DNA from: Cellulophaga sp. L1A9
GTDB taxonomy: Bacteria; Bacteroidota; Bacteroidia; Flavobacteriales; Flavobacteriaceae
Length of the DNA stretch: 64,000 nucleotides
Reading direction: 5' to 3'
Assembly (NCBI RefSeq): GCF_009797025.1
Contig: NZ_CP047027.1
Span: 3,658,001 to 3,722,000 of the forward strand
A program made the translations under genes and the position numbers. Numbering within the stretch: the first letter of the stretch is position 1; every line of letters begins with the position of its first letter. Below are positions 7,284-15,604 of the stretch, one piece after another. The notes under the pieces were generated by a model, which did no database searches, was not told the DNA's origin, and worked only from the letters and a program-made list of their open reading frames with translations.

Positions 7284-8558
7284 ATGAAAATAACGCATCT
7301 CATCAAGAGGGATTTTACTACAAAACCCTTTCAGTTAAATAAGATTTCAAATGCCATATTAAAAGCAATGACGACTGTGAATCATGGTGTTAAGGTTGAT
7401 GCAGATTTGATTTCAAAAAATGTTTACGAGGCACTTTTAGAACGTGAAGAAACGGTTGTTAACTACACGCCAACAGTAGAAGAAGTGCAAGATTTTGTAG
7501 AAACCAAGTTGATGGAGGCTGGTTTTTTCGATGTTGCTAAAGCCTACATTCTATACCGTAATGAGCAGTCGCAAAAGAGAAAATCAAATATTTTTGAGAA
7601 GCGTATAAATTTAAAGCCTTACGAATATCCGGAACTTTATGAGTATGTTCCCGCGATTCGTCATTCTTATTGGATTCATTCTGAATTTAATTTTACAAGT
7701 GATATTCAAGATTTTAAAACACGCCTTACCGATACCGAACAAAGCGCTATTAAAAATACTATGTTAGCTATTTCTCAAATTGAAGTAGCTGTTAAGGGTT
7801 TTTGGGGTGATATTTATCACAAAATGCCAAAACCTGAAATAGGATCTGTTGGGGCTACATTTGCAGAAAGTGAAGTACGTCATGCAGATGCGTATTCTCA
7901 CCTTCTTGAAATTCTAGGCTTGAATAATGAATTCAAGAATTTAAAGAAAAAACCAGCGATCATGAAAAGAGTGCAGTATTTAGAAACTGCCTTAAAAAAC
8001 GCTAAAAGTGAGGATAATAAAGATTATGCGGAGTCTATTCTGCTATTTTCTCTCTTTATAGAACACGTTTCATTATTTTCTCAGTTCTTGATTATTATGG
8101 CTTTCAATAAGCATAAGAATATGTTGAAAGGGGTTTCAAATGTTGTAGAAGCAACTTCAAAAGAAGAGCAAATTCATGGTGATTTTGGAATTGATATTAT
8201 TAAAATTATCAAGAAAGAAAACCCAGATTGGTTTGATGCAGATTATCATAATACGATACAACAAATGTGTAAAGATGCTTTTACAGCAGAAAGTAGTGTT
8301 GTGGATTGGATTTTTGAAAAGGGTGAGCTTGATTTCTTACCTAAGGATGTGGTAAATGAATTTATAAAAAACCGATTTAACAATTCGTTAGAAAGTATCG
8401 GTATCGAAAAAATATTTGAAGTAAACGAAGAATTAATAGCGCAGACGGAGTGGTTTGATGACGAAATTATTGGTACCAAACACGGCGATTTCTTCGTAAA
8501 ACGCTCTATAAACTATAGCAAAAGAACACAAAGTATAACCAGTGACGACCTTTTTTAG
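7284..8558 (+). CDS. nrdB: Ribonucleotide reductase small subunit NrdB with N-terminal ATP-cone
   Basis: Start taken at the ATG at 7284 (424 aa); a longer frame from TTG at 7242 would add 14 non-family residues. Residues about 3-96 form an ATP-cone (IKRDFTTKPFQLNKISNAIL), the allosteric domain normally found on the large subunit. The ferritin-like core follows, with metal ligands visible as ESEVRH (ExxH), FIEH and EEQIHG (ExxH). Tyr is four residues after the first His (HADAY). Together with NrdA it reduces nucleoside diphosphates to deoxynucleotides. NrdB carrying the cone is known from flavobacterial class I enzymes such as Leeuwenhoekiella (class Id, dimanganese), so dATP inhibition would act through this subunit. 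nrdA starts on the base after the nrdB stop codon, implying translational coupling. Confidence 0.95.
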   Translation: MKITHLIKRDFTTKPFQLNKISNAILKAMTTVNHGVKVDADLISKNVYEALLEREETVVNYTPTVEEVQDFVETKLMEAGFFDVAKAYILYRNEQSQKRKSNIFEKRINLKPYEYPELYEYVPAIRHSYWIHSEFNFTSDIQDFKTRLTDTEQSAIKNTMLAISQIEVAVKGFWGDIYHKMPKPEIGSVGATFAESEVRHADAYSHLLEILGLNNEFKNLKKKPAIMKRVQYLETALKNAKSEDNKDYAESILLFSLFIEHVSLFSQFLIIMAFNKHKNMLKGVSNVVEATSKEEQIHGDFGIDIIKIIKKENPDWFDADYHNTIQQMCKDAFTAESSVVDWIFEKGELDFLPKDVVNEFIKNRFNNSLESIGIEKIFEVNEELIAQTEWFDDEIIGTKHGDFFVKRSINYSKRTQSITSDDLF

Positions 8559-10346
8559 ATGAACGAAATAAACACGACTAAAGACAATAAAACGTCTACG
8601 ACTACAGAAACCGAACAACTTTTAAAAGCAAGAAAAGAAGCTTTAAAAAATCATAAAGAAAATTCAGCTCCAGGATTTGAATGGTTAACAGAACATAGCC
8701 GTAATTTTTTAAATTCTGGTTATTTAACAGGTGGCGAAACCGCAGAGCAACGTATTCGTGAAATTGCAGATAGAGCAGAGCAGTTATTAGATATGCCTGG
8801 TTTTTCAGATAAATTTTATGGCTATATGTCTGATGGGTACTATTCATTAGCATCACCTGTTTGGTCTAATTTTGGAAAAGAAAGAGGTTTGCCAATTAGC
8901 TGTTTTGGGTCGCATATTGATGATGATATGGGGAATATTTTATATACCCAATCTGAAGTTGGTATGATGTCTAAAATGGGTGGAGGTACTTCTGGCTATT
9001 TTGGAAAAATTAGACATCGTGGGGCCGAAGTTAAAAATAACGGTCAGGCTTCCGGGGCAGTACATATCATGCAGCTTTTTGAATCTATGGTTGATGTAGT
9101 AAGTCAAGGTTCTGTTCGTCGCGGAAGATTTTCACCATACTTGCCTGTAGAGCATCCAGATATTTCTGAATTTTTAGAAATTGGTACAGAAGGAAATCCT
9201 ATCCAAGAATTAACTCATGGAGTAACTGTAACCAATGAATGGATGCAGGCAATGATAGATGGTGATACAGATAAACGTGCTATCTGGGCAAAAGTATTAC
9301 AACGTAGAGGAGAAATGGGGTATCCTTATATTTTCTTTAAAGACAATGCAAACAATGGAGCTGCAGATGTTTATAAAGATAATAACCATACAATCTATGC
9401 CAGTAATCTTTGTACAGAAATAATGTTACCGTCTAATGATAATTGGTCTTTTGTTTGTGTGCTATCATCAATTAATGTTATGCATTATGACAAATGGAAA
9501 GATACAGATGCTGTAGAAACTATGGTGTATTTTTTAGATGCTGTTATTACAGAATTTCTTGAGAAGTTAGAAGCGTATCGCGATTCAGAAAGACGAGAAG
9601 ACAGACAAACATTTATGTTTATGGAGCGTGCTTACAATTTCGCAAAAGATAACAGAGCATTAGGTCTTGGCGTATTAGGATGGCATTCTTTATTACAGTC
9701 AGAAATGCTTCCTTTTAATAGTCAAAAAGCATACGATTTAAATAACGAGATTTTTAGAACTATAAAATCAAAATCATACAAGGCATCTGAAGAATTGGCA
9801 AGTATATTTGGTGAGCCAGCTGTTCTTAAAGGATATGGAAGACGTAATGCTACATTGAACGCAGTAGCGCCTACCACATCATCAGCCTTTATACTAGGAC
9901 AAGTTTCGCAAGGTATAGAACCTATCTGGTCTAATATTTATGTGAAAGATATCGCAAAAATAAAAACAACAATTAAAAATCCGTTTTTAGTTGATTTGTT
10001 AGAAGAGAAAGGACAGAATGTAACGGAAGTATGGCATAGCATTCGTGAACGCGACGGTTCTGTGCAGCATTTAGATTTTTTATCTGATTTAGAAAAAGAG
10101 GTGTTCAAAACCTATTCTGAAATAGATCAGTTAGATATAATTTATCAAGCTGCAAATAGACAAAATCATATTGATCAGGGACAATCTGTTAATATTATTG
10201 TTCATCCTGATATGCCTGTAAAAGAGATCAATAAAATCCATGTAACCGCTTGGAAACTTGGTTTAAAATCTCTTTACTATCAGCATAGTATGAATGCAGC
10301 ACAAAAATTTAAGCAGAAAAAAGATTGTGCGAGCTGTGAGGCATAA
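8559..10346 (+). CDS. nrdA: Ribonucleotide reductase large subunit NrdA (no ATP-cone)
   Basis: A 595-residue catalytic alpha subunit, shorter than the ~750-residue enterobacterial NrdA because the ATP-cone is missing; that domain is on NrdB here. Visible active-site elements are PISCFGS (first redox Cys), NLCTEI (Asn, radical-site Cys and Glu), the second redox Cys in FVCVLSS, and NAVAPTTSSA in the barrel. The C-terminal tail CASCEA (C590, C593) is the thioredoxin/glutaredoxin-reduced shuttle pair. It partners with the adjacent NrdB in the cytosol. The ATG follows the nrdB stop without a gap, and a strong hairpin terminator lies 25 bases after the stop. Confidence 0.95.
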   Translation: MNEINTTKDNKTSTTTETEQLLKARKEALKNHKENSAPGFEWLTEHSRNFLNSGYLTGGETAEQRIREIADRAEQLLDMPGFSDKFYGYMSDGYYSLASPVWSNFGKERGLPISCFGSHIDDDMGNILYTQSEVGMMSKMGGGTSGYFGKIRHRGAEVKNNGQASGAVHIMQLFESMVDVVSQGSVRRGRFSPYLPVEHPDISEFLEIGTEGNPIQELTHGVTVTNEWMQAMIDGDTDKRAIWAKVLQRRGEMGYPYIFFKDNANNGAADVYKDNNHTIYASNLCTEIMLPSNDNWSFVCVLSSINVMHYDKWKDTDAVETMVYFLDAVITEFLEKLEAYRDSERREDRQTFMFMERAYNFAKDNRALGLGVLGWHSLLQSEMLPFNSQKAYDLNNEIFRTIKSKSYKASEELASIFGEPAVLKGYGRRNATLNAVAPTTSSAFILGQVSQGIEPIWSNIYVKDIAKIKTTIKNPFLVDLLEEKGQNVTEVWHSIRERDGSVQHLDFLSDLEKEVFKTYSEIDQLDIIYQAANRQNHIDQGQSVNIIVHPDMPVKEINKIHVTAWKLGLKSLYYQHSMNAAQKFKQKKDCASCEA

Positions 10347-10370
10347 CAACTATTTCTAAACTTAAAATAG

Positions 10371-10434
10371 AAACTGTTTTGCAAAATATAATAGGGGGTA
10401 TGTACCTAATGTATTTTGTAAAACAGTTTTTTTA
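10371..10434 (+). terminator. nrdBA terminator
   Basis: AAACTGTTTTGCAAAATA (10371-10388) pairs with TATTTTGTAAAACAGTTT around a loop, followed by a run of seven T. It ends the nrdBA operon. Confidence 0.85.
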
Positions 10435-10895
10435 TTCCCTAAAATTAAACAGTAGTAATTTTTTAGTTGCAGCTGATCAGGAATTGATTTAATAAAAAAC
10501 TTCAGTAATTAGGAATTCTATTTAAATTACTTTTCTGCTAATTCTAATTAAACACTACTTAGCGAAGTAAAAAAGCAAAGTTGTTTTTTTAGCTTCTTTT
10601 AGCCTTCAATCCTTATCGGAAATACATAGTCCTAGATACTTATTATCTTTTGGTGCGCTACATCTATATTAAACCAAAAAAGTTTTTAGTGTAGGCTTCC
10701 CTAAAAATAGGACAGTTTATAATTCGAATTCACTAACTATAAATTGCAAGCTTAATTTCTACCGACAATTTGTCCTACGTTTATGAAGTGAATCGTACGA
10801 ATCAATAATTTATTGAATTTTATTAGTCAAGGATTATCAGTATGTTGAGTGTAATAATTTTTAGTTTATGCTTAATAATCTATTTTTCTATGTTC
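10435..10895. other. Long non-coding gap with weak inverted repeats
   Basis: About 460 bp with stops in all frames. The only structure I see is an imperfect inverted pair, TTCGAATTCACT near 10722 and AGTGAATCGTACGAA near 10787, and AGGACA/TGTCCT about 60 bp apart. These may be scars of lost mobile elements, since an IS remnant follows at 10900. Confidence 0.3.
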
Positions 10896-10899
10896 TTTC

Positions 10900-11077
10900 A
10901 ATGCCTGTAAACACTCGAAAAGCATGTAGAGAGGTATATGGGTACATCATGAACAAGGTCTAGCGTAAGAAACTGGCATTGATAGCCGTTGCCAACAAAT
11001 TACTTTAACAGTCCTTTGCTATTGCAAAATCTGGCAGACCTTATGATGAAACTTACATTTGTATATTGCCTAAATAA
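10900..11077 (+). pseudogene. C-terminal remnant of an IS110-type transposase
   Basis: One frame reads KACREVYGYIMNKV, stop, RKKLALIAVANKLL, stop, then QSFAIAKSGRPYDETY and a natural TAA at 11075-11077. KLALIAVANKLL followed by a YDE(T/N)Y tail is how the C-termini of IS110/IS116/IS902 transposases look. Two in-frame stops and the absence of the catalytic N-terminal part show a dead fragment. It marks this 10.4-11.2 kb stretch as a landing zone for mobile elements. Confidence 0.5.
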
Positions 11078-11242
11078 ATAGAAGATAAATCGAATAAAAA
11101 AGGCTCTTAGAACCTAATTTTAGAATCTATCGAGCCTAGAATAATAGTGTCTCAGATTAAAGGATAATTTGTTCGTTTTTCACCTCAGTTCTTTGTTATT
11201 TAGATTTTGTAAATACTCACAAAGCATTTTGATTTATGGAAT

Positions 11243-11551
11243 TTATATACCTAATTTTATATATGCTTTTCTAAAAATGAACCAATTACATAAAATAGAA
11301 ACTATCAGACTAGGAATAATAAAATATATTAAATTAATTTCATCAGGCGAGAATAATATTTTATCGTGTGTATTGTTTGAGAACATCCATAAATAATTTA
11401 ATAAATAACTAGAAGATATTGAAAAAACATAAGCGATAAACCATTTTTGCTTTAGCTTAGTTTTTATTAAAACTAGCATCAGTAATAAAGGTATCATAAA
11501 AAACAAAGGTATTTGTTCTATCCATCCCATAAATCCTAAAGCAAACCCCAT
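11243..11551 (-). CDS. Small membrane protein of unknown function
   Basis: A 102-residue protein with three predicted membrane segments: about 10-28 (IPLFFMIPLLLMLVLI), 38-56 (WFIAYVFSISSSYLLNYLW) and 72-92 (NLIYFIIPSLIVSILCNWFIF). A polar stretch (SNNTHDKILFSPDE) lies between the second and third. No family recognised. It is isolated: a degraded IS remnant lies beyond its 3' end and ~170 bases of non-coding DNA plus a broken gene lie upstream. The alternation of hydrophobic and basic segments supports coding, but the small size and lack of neighbours leave doubt. Confidence 0.5.
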   Translation of the reverse strand: MGFALGFMGWIEQIPLFFMIPLLLMLVLIKTKLKQKWFIAYVFSISSSYLLNYLWMFSNNTHDKILFSPDEINLIYFIIPSLIVSILCNWFIFRKAYIKLGI

Positions 11552-11719
11552 AAAAATAGTATATAGTGTATTGGAAAATAAATATGTTTTCCTATAGTTA
11601 TGTTTTGCTTTCTTTTATTTGACAATCAGCAATTTACAATTAATTATTTCTCTTTTCATTACCCTTGTATTGATGTTATTTGTACTTTTATTACATCTAA
11701 AGTACACCTCAATACAATT

Positions 11720-12001
11720 TTACAGCAATAAGGTGTCAAACTCTTCGGTCTCTGTTTTTAGTTGTTTAAGTTTGGAGATTTCTACAACAGAAAGATCTTC
11801 CGTCTTTTTTAAAAGTTCTTTGATTTGTTCAGTAATATCTTCAGCTTCATTTTTGAGGTCTTCACACTTATCTTCATCCATAATAGCTTCTTTGAAATCT
11901 CCTGTAATTTATGAAAGCTCTCGTTCAAAACCACTAGAATTTTGAATTGCACTACATGGCAAAACATTAGTCGGAAATAATAAAGTTAGAATTATTTTCA
12001 T
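11720..12001 (-). pseudogene. Small exported/lipoprotein-like gene interrupted by a stop
   Basis: On the minus strand an ATG at 12001 opens a frame with a hydrophobic start (KIILTLLFPTNVLPCSA) that looks like a lipoprotein signal. It then runs into TAA after FERELS (near 11912) and continues in the same frame as ITGDFKEAIMDEDKCEDLK, through an acidic helix-forming stretch with ELLKKTEDLSVVEISKLKQ, to a TAA at 11720-11722. One nonsense codon therefore splits a protein of about 93 residues. It lies 15 bases downstream of the AbiEii-like gene on the same strand. Family unknown. Confidence 0.55.
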
Positions 12002-12016
12002 TTATTAATTGTTATT

Positions 12017-12856
12017 TTATTCTTTAATACCTTTTTTAATTTCACTTAAAATACCTTGAACTTCCTGAAGAGATTTCTTCATATTCAAAGCAAGATTAAT
12101 TTCGGTGGTGTTTGCTTTTGGTTTTTCGAGTATAGCATCTTCTAAAATGTTCATAATGGTTTGGTGTAATTTTTTATTCGAGGCTAAAATTGGTTTCATT
12201 TTTCTTCCTACAATTCTAGCTGCGGCTTTGGTCATTTCAAAATTATCATCAAAAAGGTCTAAATGGTTCTCATAAGCTTCACTTTCATAGAAATGCCAGC
12301 CATGATTCAATAGCAATGAAATGTCTTCTAAATCTTTAGTCCTATCTTTTTTATCACTCCAAGAAACTAATTTAAGAATGATAAGCCCAACCACAGGAGT
12401 TGTTGGTAATGAAAAACCCGCTTCCTTAATTAGGACTTCTTCAACTTGTTCACCAACCTCTTTGAAACCTAAAACAGATAGTTCCATATCTCTTTGGTCA
12501 AAATTTATTGTGTGATTTTGTTCTATTTCACCATAAGGCAACAGGTCTAATATAGTATTGGTTTTATCATACAATAACCGATATACTTCACTAGTTTTTT
12601 TGAACCCTTTACTACACAATTCCTCGAACAACATATTATATTTATCAATGTCCGGTACCATTACGGCAAAATCTATATTAGCAGTATTTCTTGTAGGTTT
12701 AATACCTATACGATAAAGTTGAACATCTCTCGCATTTGCGCCTATTAGATAATAGGTAATATTATTTGCTGCGAAGACCTCCTCTAAAATTTGATACACT
12801 TCTCCGTGATTAGCAAAAGAATAATCTTTATAAGTTAGGTTTGATATACTCATCAA
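12017..12856 (-). CDS. AbiEii-type nucleotidyltransferase toxin
   Basis: A 279-residue protein. The N-terminal half resembles the AbiEii/MenT nucleotidyltransferase fold: YYLIGANARD (GG/GA-type motif) followed by RNTANIDFAV, where the T-x-D-x-D pattern is represented by NID. The motif TKDLEDISLLL further on is common to this family. AbiEii toxins are type IV toxin-antitoxin toxins that use NTP and cause reversible growth arrest and phage abortive infection. The start overlaps the upstream antitoxin gene by 29 bases, so the pair is translationally coupled. The C-terminal ~70 residues are helical. Target and activity are not visible from sequence. Confidence 0.8.
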   Translation of the reverse strand: MMSISNLTYKDYSFANHGEVYQILEEVFAANNITYYLIGANARDVQLYRIGIKPTRNTANIDFAVMVPDIDKYNMLFEELCSKGFKKTSEVYRLLYDKTNTILDLLPYGEIEQNHTINFDQRDMELSVLGFKEVGEQVEEVLIKEAGFSLPTTPVVGLIILKLVSWSDKKDRTKDLEDISLLLNHGWHFYESEAYENHLDLFDDNFEMTKAAARIVGRKMKPILASNKKLHQTIMNILEDAILEKPKANTTEINLALNMKKSLQEVQGILSEIKKGIKE

Positions 12857-13817
12857 AGATTATTTTAGCGGTTTCTATGTTTCTGTCATTACCGCTGTAT
12901 ACTAGTTCGGCGTAGACTAATAATGTATTTACAGCGATTTTACCTTTAGTTGTCTGAAATTCAATACTTTTTGGTTTCCAAAAAGGTTCGTAAACACTAA
13001 TATTGCCGTCTTTATCTGGGACCATTTTAAAATCTCTCATTAGATTTTCTTTCTCTGTTGTAAATAGAGAGTATTGTGAAGAGTATAAATAATTTGTAAT
13101 AAGTTTTGCGCCATACTCCCCTCCCCAACAGCTTTCTATACCAGGATCGATTTCATTTATTTTAAATTGCTCGGAATTTATAAATATATAGCTACCTATT
13201 TTGTGAGCAGGTAAGATTTTTTCATTAACTAAAGTAACCCACTTCTCTAGTAATTCCTCTCGTCTTACCAATTGATATTTTTTTTCAGTATTCTGTTTAA
13301 CTGCAAAATCTTCATTCAAAAGACCGTTTATTGTTTTACTCACACTGCCTAATGATACTTTGCTTATTTCAGCTAAATGTCGATAAGTAGCATTTATTAG
13401 TTCAGGATTTTGAAGTAAATGAAATAGTATTTGTCCTCCTGATGGAGTAAAAACTTCTGAATATTCATTGTATACTGGTTTGGCGTTGTTTTTTTCAACG
13501 TATAGTTTAAGGTTGTCAAGATTTAAAAAGGCATTGCCAAAACTATCTATATAATTTATTTTTTTAGCTTTTAATGTCTCTTTTGCTTTAGGAGTTATGT
13601 ATTTTGATGCTACTAAAACAGGAAGTTCTTGACTTCTAGTTTTTTCAAAATGGGAAATATTTTGTGGTCTTACTTCGTTTTTAAACTCTACAAATACGCG
13701 CTCTCCATCTATAGAATAAATTTTTTCAGAGGTTTCTTTACGATTTTCGTGGTAGAGCACTTCGGTATTAAAACCAAGGGCTTCAAAAAAATCATTTAAG
13801 TAAATTGTACTTAGCAT
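12828..13817 (-). CDS. AbiEi-type antitoxin / transcriptional repressor
   Basis: A 329-residue protein, first gene of the toxin-antitoxin pair. The middle part (about residues 130-190) is a winged helix (YRHLAEISKVSLGSVSKTINGLL). The C-terminal part (WGGEYGAKLITNYLYSSQY, then VYAELVYSGNDRNIETA) matches the AbiEi antitoxin region. AbiEi proteins neutralise AbiEii without binding it and repress their own operon through inverted repeats. A perfect 19-bp palindrome lies just 18 bases upstream of this start, consistent with autoregulation. The N-terminal ~100 residues (FVEFKNEVRPQNI) are additional and look like a restriction-endonuclease-like fold, which I cannot confirm. Confidence 0.8.
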   Translation of the reverse strand: MLSTIYLNDFFEALGFNTEVLYHENRKETSEKIYSIDGERVFVEFKNEVRPQNISHFEKTRSQELPVLVASKYITPKAKETLKAKKINYIDSFGNAFLNLDNLKLYVEKNNAKPVYNEYSEVFTPSGGQILFHLLQNPELINATYRHLAEISKVSLGSVSKTINGLLNEDFAVKQNTEKKYQLVRREELLEKWVTLVNEKILPAHKIGSYIFINSEQFKINEIDPGIESCWGGEYGAKLITNYLYSSQYSLFTTEKENLMRDFKMVPDKDGNISVYEPFWKPKSIEFQTTKGKIAVNTLLVYAELVYSGNDRNIETAKIIFDEYIKPNL

Positions 13818-13835
13818 TTGTTCAACTATTTTACA

Positions 13836-13854
13836 TGTTCATGTTACATGAACA
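13836..13854. promoter_or_regulatory. Perfect palindrome, probable AbiEi operator
   Basis: TGTTCATGT-T-ACATGAACA: 9-bp arms around one central base, 18 bases upstream of the antitoxin start codon. AbiEi antitoxins repress their own promoters by binding inverted repeats, so this is the expected type of site. Confidence 0.65.
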
Positions 13855-13884
13855 GTCAAATATAATGAAAATATACGATTCAAG

Positions 13885-13962
13885 ATGGAAAAAATAACAT
13901 TAAGCAGACAGGAATTATTTGAATTAGCATGGCAAAACCAATAAGTCAAATAATATAGGAAT
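13885..13962 (+). pseudogene. N-terminal gene fragment (SRQELFELAW)
   Basis: ATG at 13885 starts a 19-codon frame containing LSRQELFELAW, then TAA. Shifting frame after the Trp codon gives KPISQII, a stop, then EYGVT. This matches the pattern LSRQELYDLVWSKPxxxIAKEYGIS that I recall from a group of Bacteroidetes proteins with an N-terminal HTH-like segment. The rest of that protein is absent: the sequence runs straight into the unrelated frame starting at 13963. It is a truncated, frameshifted relic. Confidence 0.45.
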
Positions 13963-14550
13963 ATGGGGTCACATATAGAGGTTTCAAAAAACCGTGAAGC
14001 TAACGATGATATTTGGAAAAATGCTTGTATATATATTTTAGAACATAAATTACAAGGCGTATTAGCACCTTTTTCACAAATGGCAGATTTTTATACTCTA
14101 CTCGATGATAAAATAACAAACGACACTAAACATAAAACACGCTGGTTAAAAGGTGCTAAAAAATTGGTTAATTCTCTAAAAATAATGGATGGAGGTTTTA
14201 CATTTGTAGCTAACGATGTAGAAACAATATTAAACGAATTAAATATTGGTATTTGCGATTATGCCATTACACAGTTTTACGAACTCTTTTATGGTAAATA
14301 TAAAGACAACCCGCTCGAAAAACGACAAGATGCTTACGAATGGGATTTAGCTTTTGTACAACACGAACAAGGTGTAGTAGCTGTTCCTATTTATTCTAAA
14401 ACCAATAAAAAAACCATTGAAAAATATCAAGATATGGCAGACCAAGATGCTGAAGGAGCGCACGGTTTAGGTGGTTGGGGAATAGATAAAGTTTTAAGAA
14501 GAAAGGTTATCCCTAAATTTGATGAACCTTGGGATGGTAAAAGTTACTGA
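13963..14550 (+). CDS. Hypothetical protein, possibly truncated at both ends
   Basis: A 195-residue frame whose product I do not recognise. It is soluble, with features such as HKTRWLKGAKKLVNSLKIMDGG (the family core, about 65-85), NIGICDYAITQFYELFYGK, and a glycine-rich GAHGLGGWGIDKVLRR near residue 170. The start is suspect because it follows directly on a gene relic. At the 3' end, the frame closes at 14550 while another frame (14534-14671) carries a plausible continuation, so the natural protein may be about 235-240 residues with a frameshift near 14530-14545. Confidence 0.45.
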   Translation: MGSHIEVSKNREANDDIWKNACIYILEHKLQGVLAPFSQMADFYTLLDDKITNDTKHKTRWLKGAKKLVNSLKIMDGGFTFVANDVETILNELNIGICDYAITQFYELFYGKYKDNPLEKRQDAYEWDLAFVQHEQGVVAVPIYSKTNKKTIEKYQDMADQDAEGAHGLGGWGIDKVLRRKVIPKFDEPWDGKSY

Positions 14551-14671
14551 TGCTCAATTTAGAATTGATTTGCCTATGCTAATGCTTTGGTTAGATAGAC
14601 ATAAACCTACAGGAGAAAACTTTAAAGATAAGGTAGATAAAAATGGGTATTTATTAGATGAATTTAAATAA
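14534..14671 (+). CDS. 45-aa frame: small overlapping gene or frameshifted C-terminus
   Basis: ATG at 14534 overlaps the end of the previous frame by 17 bases and encodes a coherent 45-residue peptide (VTDAQFRIDLPMLMLWLDRH, then KDKVDKNGYLLDEFK). Its composition is normal for a protein end. It could be a translationally coupled small gene, but the absence of a recognisable N-terminus makes a frameshifted C-terminus of the 13963 gene more likely. Confidence 0.4.
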   Translation: MVKVTDAQFRIDLPMLMLWLDRHKPTGENFKDKVDKNGYLLDEFK

Positions 14672-14684
14672 ATAATTAAAAAGT

Positions 14685-14822
14685 ATGAAGCCAAATAAAT
14701 CAAATCTGTTTATACTAATTTGGGTAATCCATTTATTTATCTATTATTCAGTATTTTCTTTTGCCAATAGAGTGTCAATAAATGATTACAATACAGTATC
14801 TTCTTTTGCCCATAAACACTAG
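14685..14822 (+). CDS. Possible small single-span membrane peptide (45 aa)
   Basis: ATG at 14685 opens a 45-codon frame with a basic start (KPNKSNLF), one hydrophobic segment (ILIWVIHLFIYYSVFSFA, about residues 9-26) and a short polar tail. Codon use is unremarkable and there is no homology I can name. Weakly supported; it may be chance. Confidence 0.25.
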   Translation: MKPNKSNLFILIWVIHLFIYYSVFSFANRVSINDYNTVSSFAHKH

Positions 14823-14898
14823 GGTAGGGGCGTTCAAGGTGGAAAATAGGTGAACACTTTTGCTTTCTTTTGTTAGGTTGATGCTTTCCATGCTATCT

Positions 14899-15261
14899 TT
14901 ATTGTAGAATAATATCGCTATCAATATTCAATTTTTGATGCAAGGCTTTAGCAACGTTCAAGGTGATTTCCCTTTTTCCGTTCAGATAATCGCTTATTCT
15001 TGATGCACTTGTATCCAATAGCGCGGCTAAATCTTTTCGCTTTAGCCCCATTTCAAACATACGTAGCTCAATCATTTCGTGTAAGGTTGGTAAACCGATA
15101 GGGAAATGTATTTCTTCGTACTGTTCAATAATATCTGTAATCTCTAGAAACTCTTTTGCTAAAGGGTCATCCGTTGGGGTATTATCATCCACGACATCTA
15201 TCAACTCTTCTAAGCGAAGATTCGCTTTTACATATGCTGCGTGTGTTATTAATTTTCCCAT
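14899..15261 (-). CDS. higA: HigA-type antitoxin, HTH
   Basis: A 120-residue antitoxin. The C-terminal half (about 60-115) is a Cro/C1-type HTH: LPTLHEMIELRMFEMGL, RKDLAALLDTSASRISDYL and NGKREITLNVAKALHQKL. The N-terminal half is acidic and probably wraps the toxin. It is the second gene of a toxin-first pair with a 4-base gap, the usual higBA order. Antitoxins of this type repress their own operon. This pair marks the left side of the GC-richer segment that I interpret as an integrated island. Confidence 0.85.
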   Translation of the reverse strand: MGKLITHAAYVKANLRLEELIDVVDDNTPTDDPLAKEFLEITDIIEQYEEIHFPIGLPTLHEMIELRMFEMGLKRKDLAALLDTSASRISDYLNGKREITLNVAKALHQKLNIDSDIILQ

Positions 15262-15265
15262 AATC

Positions 15266-15562
15266 TTATAAGGTATCTATATTCTTTATTTTGTCGTAAT
15301 CCCGGTGATTGCCCACCCATCGTATCAATACTTTCTTAAACTTAAATCGTACTATGGCAACAACTCGGTAATTATTTCCTTTGACGTTAAAAACGAACCT
15401 TCCATTTCCAACGCTGTCAGCTGAATTGAAAGTGTTCTTTAAATCGGCAAAACTATCCCATTCGGCTTTATTTGCTTTTTTATACCAATCTTGTAAGGCC
15501 ACTTTAGCATTGGTTTCTTTCGAAAAATACTCCCTTAGCTTTTTAAATGATATGACGTGCAC
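15266..15562 (-). CDS. higB: HigB-type toxin, putative mRNA interferase
   Basis: A 98-residue RelE/HigB-superfamily protein. Family traits are KKLREYFSKETNAKVALQDWYK at the start, SADSVGNGRFVFNVKGNNYR in the middle, and IVRFKFKKVLIRWVGNHRDYDKI near the end, where the basic/aromatic residues and His-Asp-Tyr form the RNase site. HigB toxins cut mRNA on the ribosome. It is followed directly by the HTH antitoxin. Confidence 0.88.
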   Translation of the reverse strand: MHVISFKKLREYFSKETNAKVALQDWYKKANKAEWDSFADLKNTFNSADSVGNGRFVFNVKGNNYRVVAIVRFKFKKVLIRWVGNHRDYDKIKNIDTL

Positions 15563-15604
15563 TGAACAAATGGTGTTTATTAGAACGTAAATATATAAAA
15601 TAAA

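Noticed and set aside
11619..11945. 108-codon plus-strand frame with a hydrophobic start
   Set aside because: Its Ser-rich downstream part is antisense to the acidic/Lys-rich minus-strand pseudogene at 11720-12001, which has the better coding pattern.
14836..14850. Left attachment site from a shared GAAAATAGG with the region near 30424
   Set aside because: Nine bases of AT-rich sequence are expected by chance, and the flanks do not match.
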